Below are positions 14,101 to 29,100 of a stretch of 64,000 bases of DNA, piece by piece. Every line of letters starts with the position of its first letter. Position 1 is the first letter of the stretch. The stretch lies in assembly GCF_910591885.1 (NCBI RefSeq), contig NC_063274.1, positions 10,865,164-10,929,163 of the forward strand. The letters are read 5' to 3'. Both the position numbers and the translations under genes were made by a program. Source of the DNA: Bombus terrestris (taxonomy: Eukaryota; Arthropoda; Insecta; Hymenoptera; Apidae). Below the pieces are notes generated by a model, which made no database searches, had not been told where the DNA came from, and saw only the letters and a list, made by a program, of their open reading frames with translations.

Positions 14101-17100
14101 GCCATCCCCTATCGCTTATTTTTGACATCCCTCTCTCTTTCTCTCGCTCCAATAAATCGCTCGCTGTCACACAATTTACGGTTTCGAAATTCACGCTTTG
14201 TCAAAAATACCTGTCCCATGTGTACCCTTTCGAAATTTGCTCTGGAAATGCCAACATATGGGACTGCAAAGTGAAAGAGAGAGACAGTAGTATTTATGGA
14301 AAATTGGTCGTATAAGGGAATATTTGATATTGTTTTCTTTCCTTTTTTTCCTATCTCACGTGCAGTAAAATTGAAACACAATTTTTTCGTTTTTAATATC
14401 GCTCTGAATATACGCGTCTATTCGTTTTTATATATATATATATATATAACAAATACGTTTAATTCTTTGCGAATCGAGTCAAATATATTTTACCTCGATT
14501 AATCTGTATTATTAAAAGCAGATAATAATTTGTTCATTATATTGTTTAATCATTTACTTTTCTTATTGTTATAATCAATGACCTATTTGTATTAACATCA
14601 CAATTGGTCCATATTATATCAGAAGCAGATAACAATTTGTTTATCATATTGCTCGATAATTTGTTTCTCATATTACCGTAGTCAATGACCTATCTGTATT
14701 GGCATATTTTTATTTAATGATGCTTTATTCTCTCCTCCGAATAGAATGTTTTTCCACAGTCCACGTATAATAATCTTCCAACCCATCCAGAAAAGCATCA
14801 CTATATTATTCGCACATATAATTTTAACACTCAGACTCGTAATGGCAAATGCTACTATATCACTCCCAAACATTATACATTCATGTAAAATTCCAATTAC
14901 TCCTATATACTATATTACGCCTAAAAAGTGATCAAAACATCTAAATTTCCACTTACATACTAAATCACGCACCAATTACTATCCATCAACGTTCTCTCTC
15001 ATTGTTCACCGTGCGAGCGCTATGGAGCCACGATATATCCCTTCAAAAGGGAACAACGCGTGAGTGTTGGTGCGGTTATCGAAGCGTCAGAACACCTTGG
15101 CGCATAAAGGGGCATTAAACATGCCGCGATCGAGTCGGTCCGGAGGGGGAGAGGCGAGCAATCGCGGTTCAGCCGCGCAAACGTCGAACGATCTAGGTCG
15201 ATACGTTTCGAAGGTAATGATTAATACGATCCTCGTAATCGAGAGGGCGGTCAGCAACGCTCACGGACAGGCAGAGTGCTATCGGTCTCCGCGAATGTAT
15301 TCGATCGGAGATTCGCTCGAACGAGGAACGAGAGACCGATCGGTAGGGTGGTAATATAGGACGTGTGTAACCAGGAGAGGGTTGCGACGGATCATGGCAG
15401 TTGGAGGACGTACATACATATCGTATTCGACGGGATTACGCAACGCGGTGCTCTCTGATTGGCTCTAATGGGCAACGCTGCAAATGGCTCGACATCGTTA
15501 TGGTTAGCTGAAACGAGTCCATTGTTGTTTCTAGATACAATGCAAGGGCTACATTACTCGGTAATTAGCGCGAACGATTTCAGGGGAAAAGCGTTCTCGC
15601 GAATGGAATTCTAGAAGGTGGAACGTTATGTTTCAGAGTTGGAAGAAGCGACATACTAGGAGGAAGTCTTTAGTCGATTTCTTCTCCGCTAATGTTGCAC
15701 TTTCACAAGTTTTGTTGGTTATTTTGAGCCTTTTTTTAGTTCTTGGAGTTGAGAGATGCATTGGTTCGTTCTTCATTGGTATGTACATTTCGAGAAATAT
15801 TACAAAAATTGTTTGAAGAATATAAAGATTCGTAAATAGAGAGTTTCGTAAGGAACTGATTAGGAGTAAGGAGTGATTATAATATTATGAACCGAGTTCT
15901 ATGAAAATTTCCGATTAAGAACTGTGTTTCGTTCATATCGAGTAGTTTGGGTCGATACTTAATGACCTGCGAAATATTTGATAACTGTTTTAGATAAATT
16001 GATCATATAATAGGAGCGATGACATATTCGCAATTACGAGATACGTGTTCCAATTTCAGATACGTCCATTGTTTCCATCAAAATAAACTTAATTTATTGG
16101 AGATACTCTAACAAGATTAATCACAGACAACTAGTTACGACCAATTTATACGATATTATCTATAATAGAACATACAATCAGTATTTTCTAAAAATGATAA
16201 CTTTGATATTAATAAACTATAAAACTAATAAAAAATAATAATTAATTGACGATAATAGTCGTCTATCCCAAGGTATACACACAGTGGTTAAAAAGATCAT
16301 GATGTTTTGTCGCTCATATAGTATTGTCTAAAGTAGAAACGTGTACGAACAATTACAATTGAGAGTTCCTTCTTTGAGTGTCATACATCAGGCGCAAATT
16401 AATCGTGCGATGCGTGTACGCGTTCAGAAACTGTACATGTGTATGAGGTCCGGCAGGGTTCCACGAATCATGAATAATCTAGTAACGATCCTGATCTGCA
16501 ATGCAATATAAAATAGATTTCATGGACAGCGGCTGTAAACGCTTGCACTCACGCTTGCTACCCTCGCATGTTGATCAAACGTCGTGCGACGATCATCGAC
16601 TCAGCTTGATTAAATAAAGAGAGCGTGTTACTTTTGAACGATTCTGTTTAGTTATTGGATGAGTTACCATTCGCAGCTCAACTTGAGACTGGCAATATCA
16701 AATAGAATTTTAGCTGGCGTTTTTATAAAATAAACGCAAGAATTCCGATGATGAGATATACTGTGAAGTTTTTAATGGGAACAAATACCTATATTGAATT
16801 TTTCTTCCTTTTTTAATAATTTATACTTTTCTATATATTATATATATTTTTTATACGCATATGTATTCTACGTACATATTCTTTCCTTTCTATTATTCTA
16901 TTCCATATACGTTATTTATGTTTTAAAATATTATTAACTATATTAATATTTAATATTATTATTATACTGCTTAAAACCATTAGGGAATCATTATAAAGAA
17001 GTTGAATTGGTATTTATTTATGAAAATTATGTAATTTCAGCAAATATCATAGCTATGAGAAACATAAAAAAATACATGTTCACAGAGACTCACCTATGAC

Positions 17101-20100
17101 CATTTCGCGAGGCTAGATGCAGCGGTGTGTGAGGAAAAATCACCGATGAGGAAGAATTCCGAAGGGGCACGATCAGCTCTGGATACGTACTAACGAGCAA
17201 TTGCACGGTTTCCAATCTATAAAAGATAATTAATTTTACAGAAGAAGCACAAAGCCAATTAGCAGCGTCATCGATTATTCATTTAGGACGATCGATAATA
17301 TGCGAGCAGTTTCTGAAAACCAGTTCCAAAACTGCTCGATTTTGAAGCGAACTACCATTTGATAGAGTCAAAATTATAAAGCAACTTCTAACATAGACAA
17401 AAGTACAAAATAAGTAGAAAGAATACATGGAAATACAAATAAAGGGAACAAAAATATGTGCAAATAAAAGAAGAGAAGGGGGAAAAAAGGAGGAAAAAAT
17501 CGTACGTGCAATTTACCTGCCATATTGCGCGGCGAGATCCAGCGCGGATTCTCCCCGGCTGTTGCGGATGCTGGGGTCGCATCCGTATTGCAACAGCTGT
17601 GCCACCACTTCCGTGTGCCCATACTGTGCCGCACAGTGCAACGCCGTCTCGTTGTCCTTCGTCTGCGATCATACAAAGCCGGTATTTCGAGTTAACGGAT
17701 ACACTTTGTTTCGATTGCTGGCATTAGAGCGTTCCAACTCAAAATAGCACGGTTACGTAAAATTACTGACGAACAGAAGGAAAGGTAGATCTATTTGTAT
17801 TGGAACGAGCGATCAGATTTTTATCGGACAAAAACGAAGCTTAACACAGATATTAGATTGCGTACGATTTCGTGATCGGTATGAATGGAATTAATACGCT
17901 ATTGGAAATTTATTATTTAGGAAAGTACAAGAATCTGTTTGATACGTTTAAGAAGCATTTTTTGAAATAAATAGCGAAACAGTAGTAAAATATCAGTGTA
18001 ATGAGAAAGAAATTATATTTCTGGTAAAATGGGGAAATAAATTTTCTGCAATTCTCAGATACAGTGAAGTAAACAAGTAACTGAGACTATGCGGGTGAAT
18101 TTAAAGCATGATGTATGTAAATTCAAACTATAATTTCGTTATGTTGCGAAGAAATGGTTAATCAAAATTACTTTATAAAACACACGAACAAGTGATTTTT
18201 GCTACAAAATTTTTCACTATATTCAAATAAAAGAAAATTTCGTTTCGCAGAACTAACGTCAAAGGCTTATTCAAGGAATTCAAAATGTCTCGGGAACGCA
18301 CAGAATTTCTGCGCTATTCACTGAACAACGAACGAAAATTAATTTCTAAAAGAAACTACATAAATTCCGCAGTCGAATACTTCAATAAAAGAGACATGAA
18401 ATTCCATCCTCTTCCGTGATCGATATAGCGTAAACCAATAATTTATCTACATCACATATTATAATTCATACGAAATAAGATATCGTAGCATGATTGCCAA
18501 ATGAAATTAGATAAAAAAAATTAAAAGAAATAGCAGAAGAATAAATTTACTGACCGTAAGATTTACTTTAGGTACCGAGGGTCCTTGGGTAAGAATTAAC
18601 CGCACGATTTCAGCGTCGCCCGCCCAAGCTGCCAAATGAAGCGGCGAAGAGCCTTTAGCGTCGACGACGTTAGTGGAAGCCTCATATTGGAGCAATAACT
18701 TTACCACCTCCCTAAAGATGAAAGCGTTTCCCCGAATTATCGTTAGAATGTATGTGACATCGATTAATTGCCGATCGAAAGGAATATTTATTAGAAACAC
18801 GAGCTAACACAACATATACACGTATGTGTAAATTATACCCGTATATTATCAGTCAAAAGTTTGGAATCATGTAAAATAAGTTCCAGAAAATCAAAAAATG
18901 TTTTAAGTGTTATCTTACAATTCTGATATTTTGGAACATTTTTTTGGTAAAAACTGTTATTAAGCAAAAGATATTATGTATTAATATTTTGTAAAATTAC
19001 TTTTGAATTGATAATGAAATTAGTAGATGATTCAATGTAGACATAATTGGAGAAGTTACTTCAAATTTTTAGTCGATATTGTATGTCGATGGAATTTTCA
19101 TGAAATTAATTTTAATTTTAATTTTGCCAAATCAAATTTTATTGAAACATTATTGGAACATACTTGTGTCCGTTCAAAGCTGCATGGTGAAGAGCAGAAT
19201 ATCCACTGGCGTCTTGCACGTTAGCCCCCGGACCCCGTCGTAAACTGTAAATAAATGAAACAGTTTTGTTATGAAACATAGTAATTTCTTTGCTTTACAC
19301 AACGTAACAGTTTATGATGATTTCGACTTGACATATATAAATTAGAAAAACTTTGACGTTGAATAATTTGATGTTATTATCAACGTTATTAATAATACGT
19401 TCTTATCGACTCACAGGAAGTTGTGACAGATACGTAATGATTCATTATTAAAAGATCACAGTCATGCAAATTATCGTCATTCGAAGACTGTGTTCATATT
19501 TGATTCCTATTACTCATATATCAATACTAAAACTAAAGATTATTTCTAGATTTCATCGAAAAGTAAATGTCTCCTCATATAAAATTTTGATCTAAAAAAT
19601 AAATGTGCCTCAAAATCCATCAACCACGCACCACGTACTAGACTTCTTGTTGAAGCTAACTTAAGTACCACAAAACTTTTCGGACACCTATTATCACAAA
19701 AGATTGTCACAATAACAACATAAACACCATACTTTATCATTATACTGTAAAATTCTATTCCTTAAAACTCGTCGTCGATAGTTCACTGAGAAGCAGCTCG
19801 CGTGCTACCACATTATTCTAATTCTACCTCACAAATCCTCTCATAAGATATCACATTGCAAATACCAAAGTCTCAGTGAAATCTCTAAGTCCCAGCAGGC
19901 TGACGTAGAAACCAGGCTGACATCCAAGCTCTAGCCTTAGAAACTCTTTTATCCCAGAATCCCAACCAAAATTTAACCTAACAACACTATACGAGCCTCT
20001 CGGGGGACGTTATCCGAAAACAAGTCTCGATATTACGTTATTTGATGCGACTGTTCGAAGCAACCCCGATTGTCAGGGTACGGTGGCAAGCGCCAGGGTA

Positions 20101-23100
20101 ACGATCATCGAGCAGCGGCCGGGACCCATTTCCGCAATTAGGAATTCATGTTTACTGCCGGTAACTAATACCCGGCGGCGATACGAGCTCGCAGAGGCAA
20201 AGAATCGAGCACTCCGCGCCAACGAGTCACCGTATCGCAGAGCGCAGACAGAGTTAGGTTGCACAATGGGCCTCGCGGACAGGAACAGGTTCGCTAATGA
20301 AGCTTCCTGCATCCAACACATGTTCTCATTACTGGCCTTTGTTGCGTTCGTGGTGAGATAAACGTCCGCCACGTTTTGCCCTGGCGCAAACACAATGTAA
20401 ACGCGTCTTTGGATCCCCTTGGGACCAGTGCGACACCTTCTTTTTCGCACTTTTCTTCCCTGCGTTCACTTTTCTGGATCGCTGCTTCTTTGTTGTTAGC
20501 ATGGTACGATCGCGAAAAGATGATAGTCGAGCAGTTTCTCGTTATCCCGTGTTCTCTTCTCTTAAGTGGATTTGATTAGCGCCGCTGCAGGCTTGGTCAT
20601 TCAGTCACCGCGCCCCCTTCGAAGCGTTGAGAGCCGCACGATCAAAGCCGATCGAATTGACCGGATTGGATGAACGGTTGTGACGAGACCAGCCGCAAAA
20701 CGGCGATCGGGATAAGAAAGGGAAGAATTGTTCATTGTCGTTTGATCTCTGACTTTTTTTCGTGTCCGGAAGGATTCGCGAGACAGTGATAGTTGTCAGT
20801 GACAGCTTGGAAGTTGTTATACGTATGTTTCTAATTACGAATGATGTTAGAGCATTTGTAGTTTGAGCATATGTATTTGCTACTTTTTGTAAGTAATGTA
20901 TTACGGTACTATAAATTTTACATGTATGAAATTATTTTTCATTGAGTATTAGGAAATCTTGATATTAAATTTCTAATAAGTATCTGAGGTATTAATTAAC
21001 GCTACGAGGATCACGGTTGAGATTTGACAGATACATATAAAATCTGTTAATAGTACTGGTAATTCTATATTTTTTACGCGGTTAATAATCAGGTAGATAA
21101 CTCTAAAAAATATTTACCCATTAGCTAAACAACCTCGCAGCATTATTTTGAAAAAAAATATATAAATAAAATCAAATCGGTGGATTTCAGCAAACGTTGA
21201 AAAATACACTATTTGTGGGATTTCGAGAGAATCGGCGCTACGGAAAGACAACGTAAGGGAACGCAATATTTATCTAGCTCGATTAATACACATCATAAAC
21301 GCGAGCAACCGTATTTGCTCAGTTCTCGTGCAATTCCGATATGAAGATAGACTCGTAAAAATATGTATGTTTACCCTCGTCCTTCGAACTGTCACACACA
21401 TAACTCTTGTATCGATATTAGAACCTCTCTACGTCACTATCGATATTAAATGACGTTTTTGCCGTACAAATAAAACGCGAATAAAATTCAGAATCACGTT
21501 ACGTAATATCCATTCAATAATGACCACAACTTCCGACGATTTTTCAACTTCTAGTTTATATTCCAAATATTTCAACGACCTTATAGATTGGACAAACGAA
21601 TTAAAACACAGATGACAAAGACTCGGTTAATTCTAGGTCAATTACATTTACAGTAGCTCGTACGAAAATATTCGAACGCTTGCAAAAATCTTTTACGAAT
21701 GTATTATGCGTTTTATATATTTTTAAATTTCATATATTCCATACAGTTGAAAAGTTTTCTGTCAGTTATTCGCTTTGTCGTTATAAAATGAAATAGTTGA
21801 TGCTCGTGGCGATAATGACTCGGTCTCTGCCGAACGGAGGTTAAGCGATTCTGTTAAACTTTCGATGAACTGATTATCTGATTTGCAAAGATACAATTGC
21901 CGAGTGTTGTAACAATAAACAATGGCTAATAACGGTTCTTAGCGAGCGATGTAGACCGATATCGAGGGTTTGTTGGAAATTGTCCTTCGCAAATATTCAG
22001 TAAGCTCAGCGATGTTTATCGAAGCGATAGAATGTCAACAGGCGTGCTTACAACACGATAAAAATTGCACGAATAAATGCGCGAAAACAGCCGTCACCGG
22101 TGACGATTTTACTCTAGGCGGTGCAAACAGTTACATATATCCAAAAAAATATTAAAATCAGTGGTGCAAAAGTACTTGAAAAATGTACCTATTAATTTCA
22201 ATTTCGTATATTTTGAATATTATAGATGGATAAAAAAACGTATTGAATGTAGATAAAATTGAAATACGAATAAGTTTAATAAATATACAATTTATGTTTA
22301 TTTGAGATAGAAGAGAAGTAACGATTCTGAATAGATAGGTATGTATACCCTATTTCTTATCTTACACTTCTATCTGGGATTACATAATGATAAAAAGCTT
22401 CTTTTCATTTTTAATGCGGTGATTCAAATCTATGACAAGGCGCAAAAGATAAGAGATCTTTCAATTACTGTAGTAGAAACAAACAAAAATACTGTCTTAA
22501 GGAAATAACCTCTAACCGGAATAAAGATTCTCAAGAAGTAACCCTAATATATGAATTCCTTAATACGCAAAAAATGGAGCAAACTGGAGCTGATGAATAA
22601 CATTTTAATGTGTGCTTAATCTGCCTATATCATTTAATCTATTCCTGACCCTAAATTCACATATATATAGTTCAACATGGTTATAAAATACAATTAAAAA
22701 AGATAAAGATCAAAAATAGGGATACAATCGCCAACTAGTTGTATCAGTTATTAACAACAGCTATCAATATTTGTGTATATTCACATTAATATATTCTACA
22801 TTTTGCACAAATCATTAATGATATTTATATCAGATATAGAATTCAAATCAGGAATAAGCATGTAAATTAAATTGAACGTAACGTGATCGAAATCCAATAC
22901 AGTCTGCTGTCGTTACCCATGATCCAGCGATACCAGTTCATGATTAAACGATATTCAACCTGAACAAGACAGAGCAGCGACAAAAACAAAAGAACCGGTC
23001 ATTATTGTCATCGTTTTCTTCGCCTTCGAACAATTTCATTCCGATTCCCCACGACAAGGCATCGCAGGAAAACTTCCAGTTGGATTTGCCTCATTAACAG

Positions 23101-26100
23101 GAACGCGCGTTCTGAATCGACGTTTACGTCGCCGAGGCTGGATCAAAGCATCGCATTCAGTTTACCCAAAACAATTACCGCGGGCCGAAGGCCTTTTCTC
23201 TGCGGAGGCGCGCGGGGCAGATCAAAGGCAGCCTCCTGGCCGCCGCTGTCGTCGTCGTGGTCGTCATTAAGCAGCGAGACGTCATTAAGCTTTCGGGATA
23301 GCGGCACTTTAAATCATCGGCACGCGACGCTTATGTTCATAGGAGGATCGTTCAAGGCATTCGCCACTCGGCAAGGGCAGGCAGCTTACCCGCCACTCGA
23401 CGAGAGGCCTCTAATCCATTGTAACTAAAGATCAAAAACGAGAGAAACTGTCGATTTTGCCCAACGCAAACTCGCCCTCGACAGAGTCAGAGTCGGGACT
23501 CGTTTGTTCTGACGACTCGCAAGCAAAACCGAGAGAGTCAAGTGGCGGGGGCGGCCACCAGGATTCCGGTGGGGCGGCAAGAAAAAGAAACGAACACTCA
23601 AGGGTTACGCGAGTGCGCCTCGCAACGCTTGGAAGTTCGAGGAGCTTTTGGCCGAACCAGAAGAATAGGAAAGAGCTAACGCAGAGAGGAGGACGGCACG
23701 TGTTGAATTTCCCTCTTTCTTTCTTGCCACCCCCTTTTTCATTCCGTCCGTTTCTCACCCCTCCCTCGCCCCTCCTCTCTGTTCCCGTGTCCGCCTCCGC
23801 CACCGCCGACGACTAAGTCCTCTCGCTTGCGCCTTTCTCGCTCTCTTCTGCGGACAGAGCCGCGCGTATTTATTTTCCGCGCCCTAACAACGGGACGGGG
23901 GTGGTAGCCGGCTCTCTTCAAGCCGAGTACACACGGAGAAACGACGTAACCCCGACGAACGCGTGTATATGCACGCCGGAATACCAACTCAGCCGTAGCT
24001 TGTACTCATATGTATGCATCAGCGTGCGTGTACATAGTAGAGGACGTTTCAGTTGTAGCGGCCAGCATAAAGATAAGATATGGATAAGAATGATAAAAGA
24101 AATAATATTTGTTCTTAATGAGGTTTCTTGAAATCAAAGAGACGCGAGGACGAGTGACTTATAATGTATGGAATTGACTGTTGCCATTTTTATGAAATTT
24201 CAATAAAAATTTAAATAAACAATTAAATGAGCCATACAGAAGTCATATTGATCAGTTTAGATTCTAAGATACTCAAATATTGATTGCTACAAACAGTTTG
24301 TTGTTGGATCTCTTCTTTCACAGTAAAGAATAATGTGCATTAGGCAATCGAATAGATTGTAGAACGTAGGTTGCTTCGAATAAATTATAATTACCTAACG
24401 CTTTGCGAAGCTTTTGCTTAGAAATTTGCTCGTTATTGGACACGGTGCTTACATATTTTCTTACATACCGTGTATACCTTTCAAAATATAATAACTACGA
24501 AAAATGAAATTAAATTTAAGCGCAAACTATTAAAGATCATTCGCTTAGAGAAACAGATCTTAGACCCTTACTATTCTAAGCTTAAATAACATCTAGCTTT
24601 AGAAACACCCTATACAAATGTATACGCAAGCACTGTCGGAATGGCCACGCTCGTCTTCCCGTGTCTCTCTCATGTTAGACCAGCCGGGAACGTTTGACTC
24701 TTCCTTTCTTTTAGCCAGCCCCTTCTCTCTTTCTCGAACTCTCTCTAGTTGCTTCAGCGAGCCACGAACTCCGTTCTTCCTCGTCTGTCGCACCCTCGAC
24801 GCCGACTCGCTTGCCCCATTCATCGAGTTTATCCGCTTGCCCAAGTTCCTTAATTAAACCCTGAAGATTGTCTGCAAAAAGGACATCGCCCAGTGCCCTC
24901 GACGTCTATGAACATTACGAATTGGACAACGAGGGGACATGAAAGATACAGATAGGTAGCAGGGGCGTGCGGAACCTCGAATGAAAGCACCGTTGCACCG
25001 TCTGTCAAGCATCTATAATGGCAATTTCTTGCCGGTTTTAATCAAGACGCCGAACGATCAACGACAAAAATGGCCCGTTTCCTGGGATAATTGTAGTGGA
25101 CGTTTTTGCCCGACGACCCCAGACAAATGGAACACGTGTCGGAGAATCGTAAATGCCGATCGAAGGACGTGGGAATCCTATAGACTAGACTGTGAACCTT
25201 CTTGGGATCAAATTATTTTCTGACAGATTGCTATAGTTATTTTTAGCTGAAGATCTTTAGCACACCAATTATATATTAAGCTATTTATAATTGTTATAGA
25301 AAGGTTGGAAAAGGGTGCTGATAAGTTTGAGTGTGTGAGTTACTAACATGGAACAATGGTTAACAAACGCTAATATCGCGTTAACGCTATGATCGATAGT
25401 TTCTATTCACATTGACGTCAAAAGTTAACAAAATGATTAGCGAAGTGATTCTTATGTATGTAGGAAATATGGGTAACTATGAATATTTGATCAGTCTAAA
25501 GATGAAAATGAAAAAGTGCATAAATGGATAAGTAAATGTATATACTGTGTGCTAATATGTAGTTAGCACTCGTGCGGCGCTAGTGTCGCGTCATTGATCG
25601 TCACAGTGTTAACGAAGCTTAAGTGGTCACTGCAGTTGGAACTAGATGACCTGTGCTAGGAAGAATATTGAAGATAAACGATTTAAAGTTTCATGATTGC
25701 AGTAGGATATCGTATTGTAGCAGAGATTTGCTCTCAGTTGAATGTTTAAATGTTTAACTCATTTTGTAATTTATTCAATATCCGTAGTGGTAAATGTCCC
25801 CATTCTTTTCTTTTTTCTGTTTGTTAACGTCTCATTTTCACAATGTGAAATGATAAAATGCGAAATACGGGATATCACAAATGAGTAATAAGTCCTACAA
25901 TTGAAAAGATGATTCCGCAGCAAGTGTACGTAACGTGAAATAATATTTTTCTATGCGCGGTCTTTGTTTCCAAGAAAGTCGAGTTTGAATATACGTTGAG
26001 ATGCGCACTTGACTTACAATAAACCACGACCTTATGAATGTCCCTCGAGACTTCCATTGTATTTAGATGCAAAGCGAGCAGAATTTGTAGCGTAGGAATG

Positions 26101-29100
26101 TAGCATACAATACATGTCAAACATTAAAATAACTTTTGTCGAGATATAATTTTATCATTCAACAATCTTTTTTCATAAAACAAACACGTTTCATATAACA
26201 TAAATCTCAAGTAACGTCTCTTCAAGCAACAATCTCTTCAAGTAACGAAATATACCATTTGAATTTTTAAGCAGAAATTTTATTTCATAGTTTTTTAATT
26301 TATCTCTACCACAAAATCAATTCATATTGTCTTGCAACATTTATTTATTATTATCAAGGACAGATTAATTGTTATGCGATTGAAAATGCAAAATTCTATC
26401 ATAAAAAATGTAAATAATATTTTAAGATATCAGAAACGAAAGATATTAGGATAATTTTTCTAATGTAGCATTCACTTTTAAAAAATATTGATAGGCACTA
26501 ATAATAGGATCATTACGATTGTATTAACTGGGATTATAAAAGATTAACGAACAAGAACAGTAACATCTAAAACGAAATAGCGGTTGATATCATTGAATTA
26601 TGCCGTTTTCCCCGCTAATCGACAATCAGAGACCGAGTAATATCAAGGGATAAGTGGACTTCTATGGTAATAAGTTCTTTCGGTTCCACGGATGGGGCTG
26701 TGAACGCGCCTTCAAGTCGGAAGAAGAGAGTACAGAGGAGGAAGTCTAGGGGAATCGACCGAGGCTGATTGAAACATGAACGAAAAGTACGAACTAAAAA
26801 GAAAAAGAATAAATATACGAACAGAAGAAATGAAAAAAGGAAAAGAAGACACTTGACAAAAATCATAAAATAAGAAAGAAAGAAAGAAAGAAATTCTTTC
26901 ACAAAGGAGGTATCATAGAATAAAATTTCAAAGAGACACGATAATAAAGAAAAAGAACACCGAGAGCAAAAAAATAGATCGCACCAAACTAAGGAAAAAG
27001 AAATGAGAATTACAAAAGAATTCAATGGACAAGACAACGAGGGTGCAATAATGTAAAAGGGAATGTCCGTACATATGTGAGACAGTGTTGAACAGGGAAT
27101 AATCGAAAACAAGAAAAAGAGCACATACGTGACACAGAAGAGGAAATAAGAAGAGAAGCCAGACGACAAAGAGAGAAACAGTAGACACAGGGGCCAAAAT
27201 GTAGCGAGGGTGAAGACACGCGAGGGCTGTTAGAGCATCAATCGATAAATTCCTCCGACGTGGAAGAGGGGCTACGATACGTGCTGATGTCGCGAAAAGG
27301 TCCTTCCTCGCAAACACTCCAAGTGTCACTCCGGAAAGGTGAGAGAAAAAGAGCGGGGAGGCGAAACTCTCTTCTACTTGCACTTTATGCAGTTTCGCAC
27401 CCCTCAAGGGAAAAACGGTGGATCTCTGTCTCTCTATATATCTTTCTCTGTCTCTTAAAGAGAGGATCGTCCATCGATCCATGATAGAAACGAATATACA
27501 AGGGAGATATCCTCGTCGTGAGAGACTGCCTTGTCTGTCGACTAATTATCCCCTCGTCGATCGTTTAACGCACCGATTCCTCCTTCCGGAGGAGTGGAGA
27601 ACGAACAAAACATTACAACGATATCGGTCGAGTATAATAGAATCGAGTACTCTCTGCTCAGTAATTCGAAAATTTGATACGATTTTAGAAAGGCAACAAC
27701 GAATCTGATATGAATAGAGACGAAGATCTTAGACGATCATAGACGAATTTGAATTAACCGCCCTTGTGTCGTGACGTGGATAACCTAGTTACAAGGTTCG
27801 ACGTACGAGAAAATTGAGAAATTGACCTATATGGTGAGTCAAGAGAGAGTAGATAACATGGATATTAGTTTAAAGTGGAATTTTCGGAGGCTTGAAAGTT
27901 GGAAAATAGAGTTTCAGTATATTTTAATAAAATAACCTCAATTGATTGATGATTTTCAAAGATTACATTTCAGTAAGTTAATCTCATGACAAAGATACAA
28001 TATCGTTTGAATGTAAATTTTTCATATTTTATATTGTACGAGTTTTTTGAAGCATAAACGCATAGCTAAAAATTCAGCCTAAATTCCATACCGTAACATT
28101 CATCCTGGGGATGAAATAAATGAAAACAAGACCGTTGAAATCTTTATTACCTCGAAATCGTCGAAGGGGCTTTATCAGATCCGCGGTCATAAATTGAAAA
28201 GCAAGTTTCTCGGTGGCAGGGATTCCGAGGCGGGCCAACGGTGTGCCCAAGAGACATCAAAGAGAGGCGAAGTTATCGCGGCCGGGCGATGACGTTAAAA
28301 GTTCTGGTCCGCGGGAGACCAAGTCGCCGAAGGCGATGTTTCTATCGAAGGGAAGCCCTTCCCGTGGCCTCCGGGGGCCGTGATTAAAATTATTGCCCGA
28401 CCCAAAGCCAACACGCCGTGCAAACAAAGGATAAACACATTCGCGGGCACCGGTACACTATAAGTGGTACGATTAGCATCGCAAAATGTTTCTCGTTTGT
28501 CCCGTGAGTGTCGCTAGTATCGCGGAGTAGCACGCGCGCGGGATGCACAAGCGCGTTTTATATTGCTTTCCTGTGATCTCTTGAAGCGTCAGAGAGGGAA
28601 CAAAAGATAAAAGAAGACAAGAGAGGCGAAATGAAGCAGGAGAACAGAAACTATAGGAGAGAAAGGGTAAAGAGCTTTGGTGGAGAAAGTTGCCGTGGGC
28701 GAGCTTTGTAGTTATGGACAAGTTGCACGACTGCGACTGGTGACGAGCAAAAGGGGCAATTTGTTAGAAAAGGAGCCAAGAAGCGCTTTCGTCGTGATAC
28801 ATTTAGGACTCTGAGCTTGATCCCGACATTCTGTCCTTTTCTCGCCCGATTCGTCGCGTCTTCTCTCGTAGGGAAAAAGAGTGGGAGAAGTGCTTCTTCC
28901 CTTCTATTCCTTTCCACTCTATCCCCTCTCTGAACCGTCACCCTTCTCTTTCTCTTTCGCCCCGGAAGGTTTTTACTCCGTGACAATCGGTGTTAAAATG
29001 CGTGAATGCACTCGAAACACGCACGCCTGCTTCTACAGGAGCACGCGGCAGAGACCTCTCGAAAACAAACGGTGGTTTCTCTCGTCCCGTAGCCAACGTG

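Larger units (their letters stand above)
9261..17093 (-). other. ANKS1 intron 5 (7.8 kb)
   Basis: Alternating AT-rich DNA and GC-richer patches (9840-10700, 11420-11700, 12540-13040, 13960-14110, 15000-15620). It contains the 14.5-kb tandem duplication and a TA array. A motif ACAGGGTGT at 11353 resembles transposon ends but stands alone. No gene seen. Confidence 0.7.

Noticed and set aside
26615..27482. Two overlapping 184-codon minus-strand frames
   Set aside because: Products are runs of Phe, Leu, Ser and Cys from a purine/pyrimidine-skewed stretch; no domain, no splice logic, and they lie inside ANKS1 intron 1.
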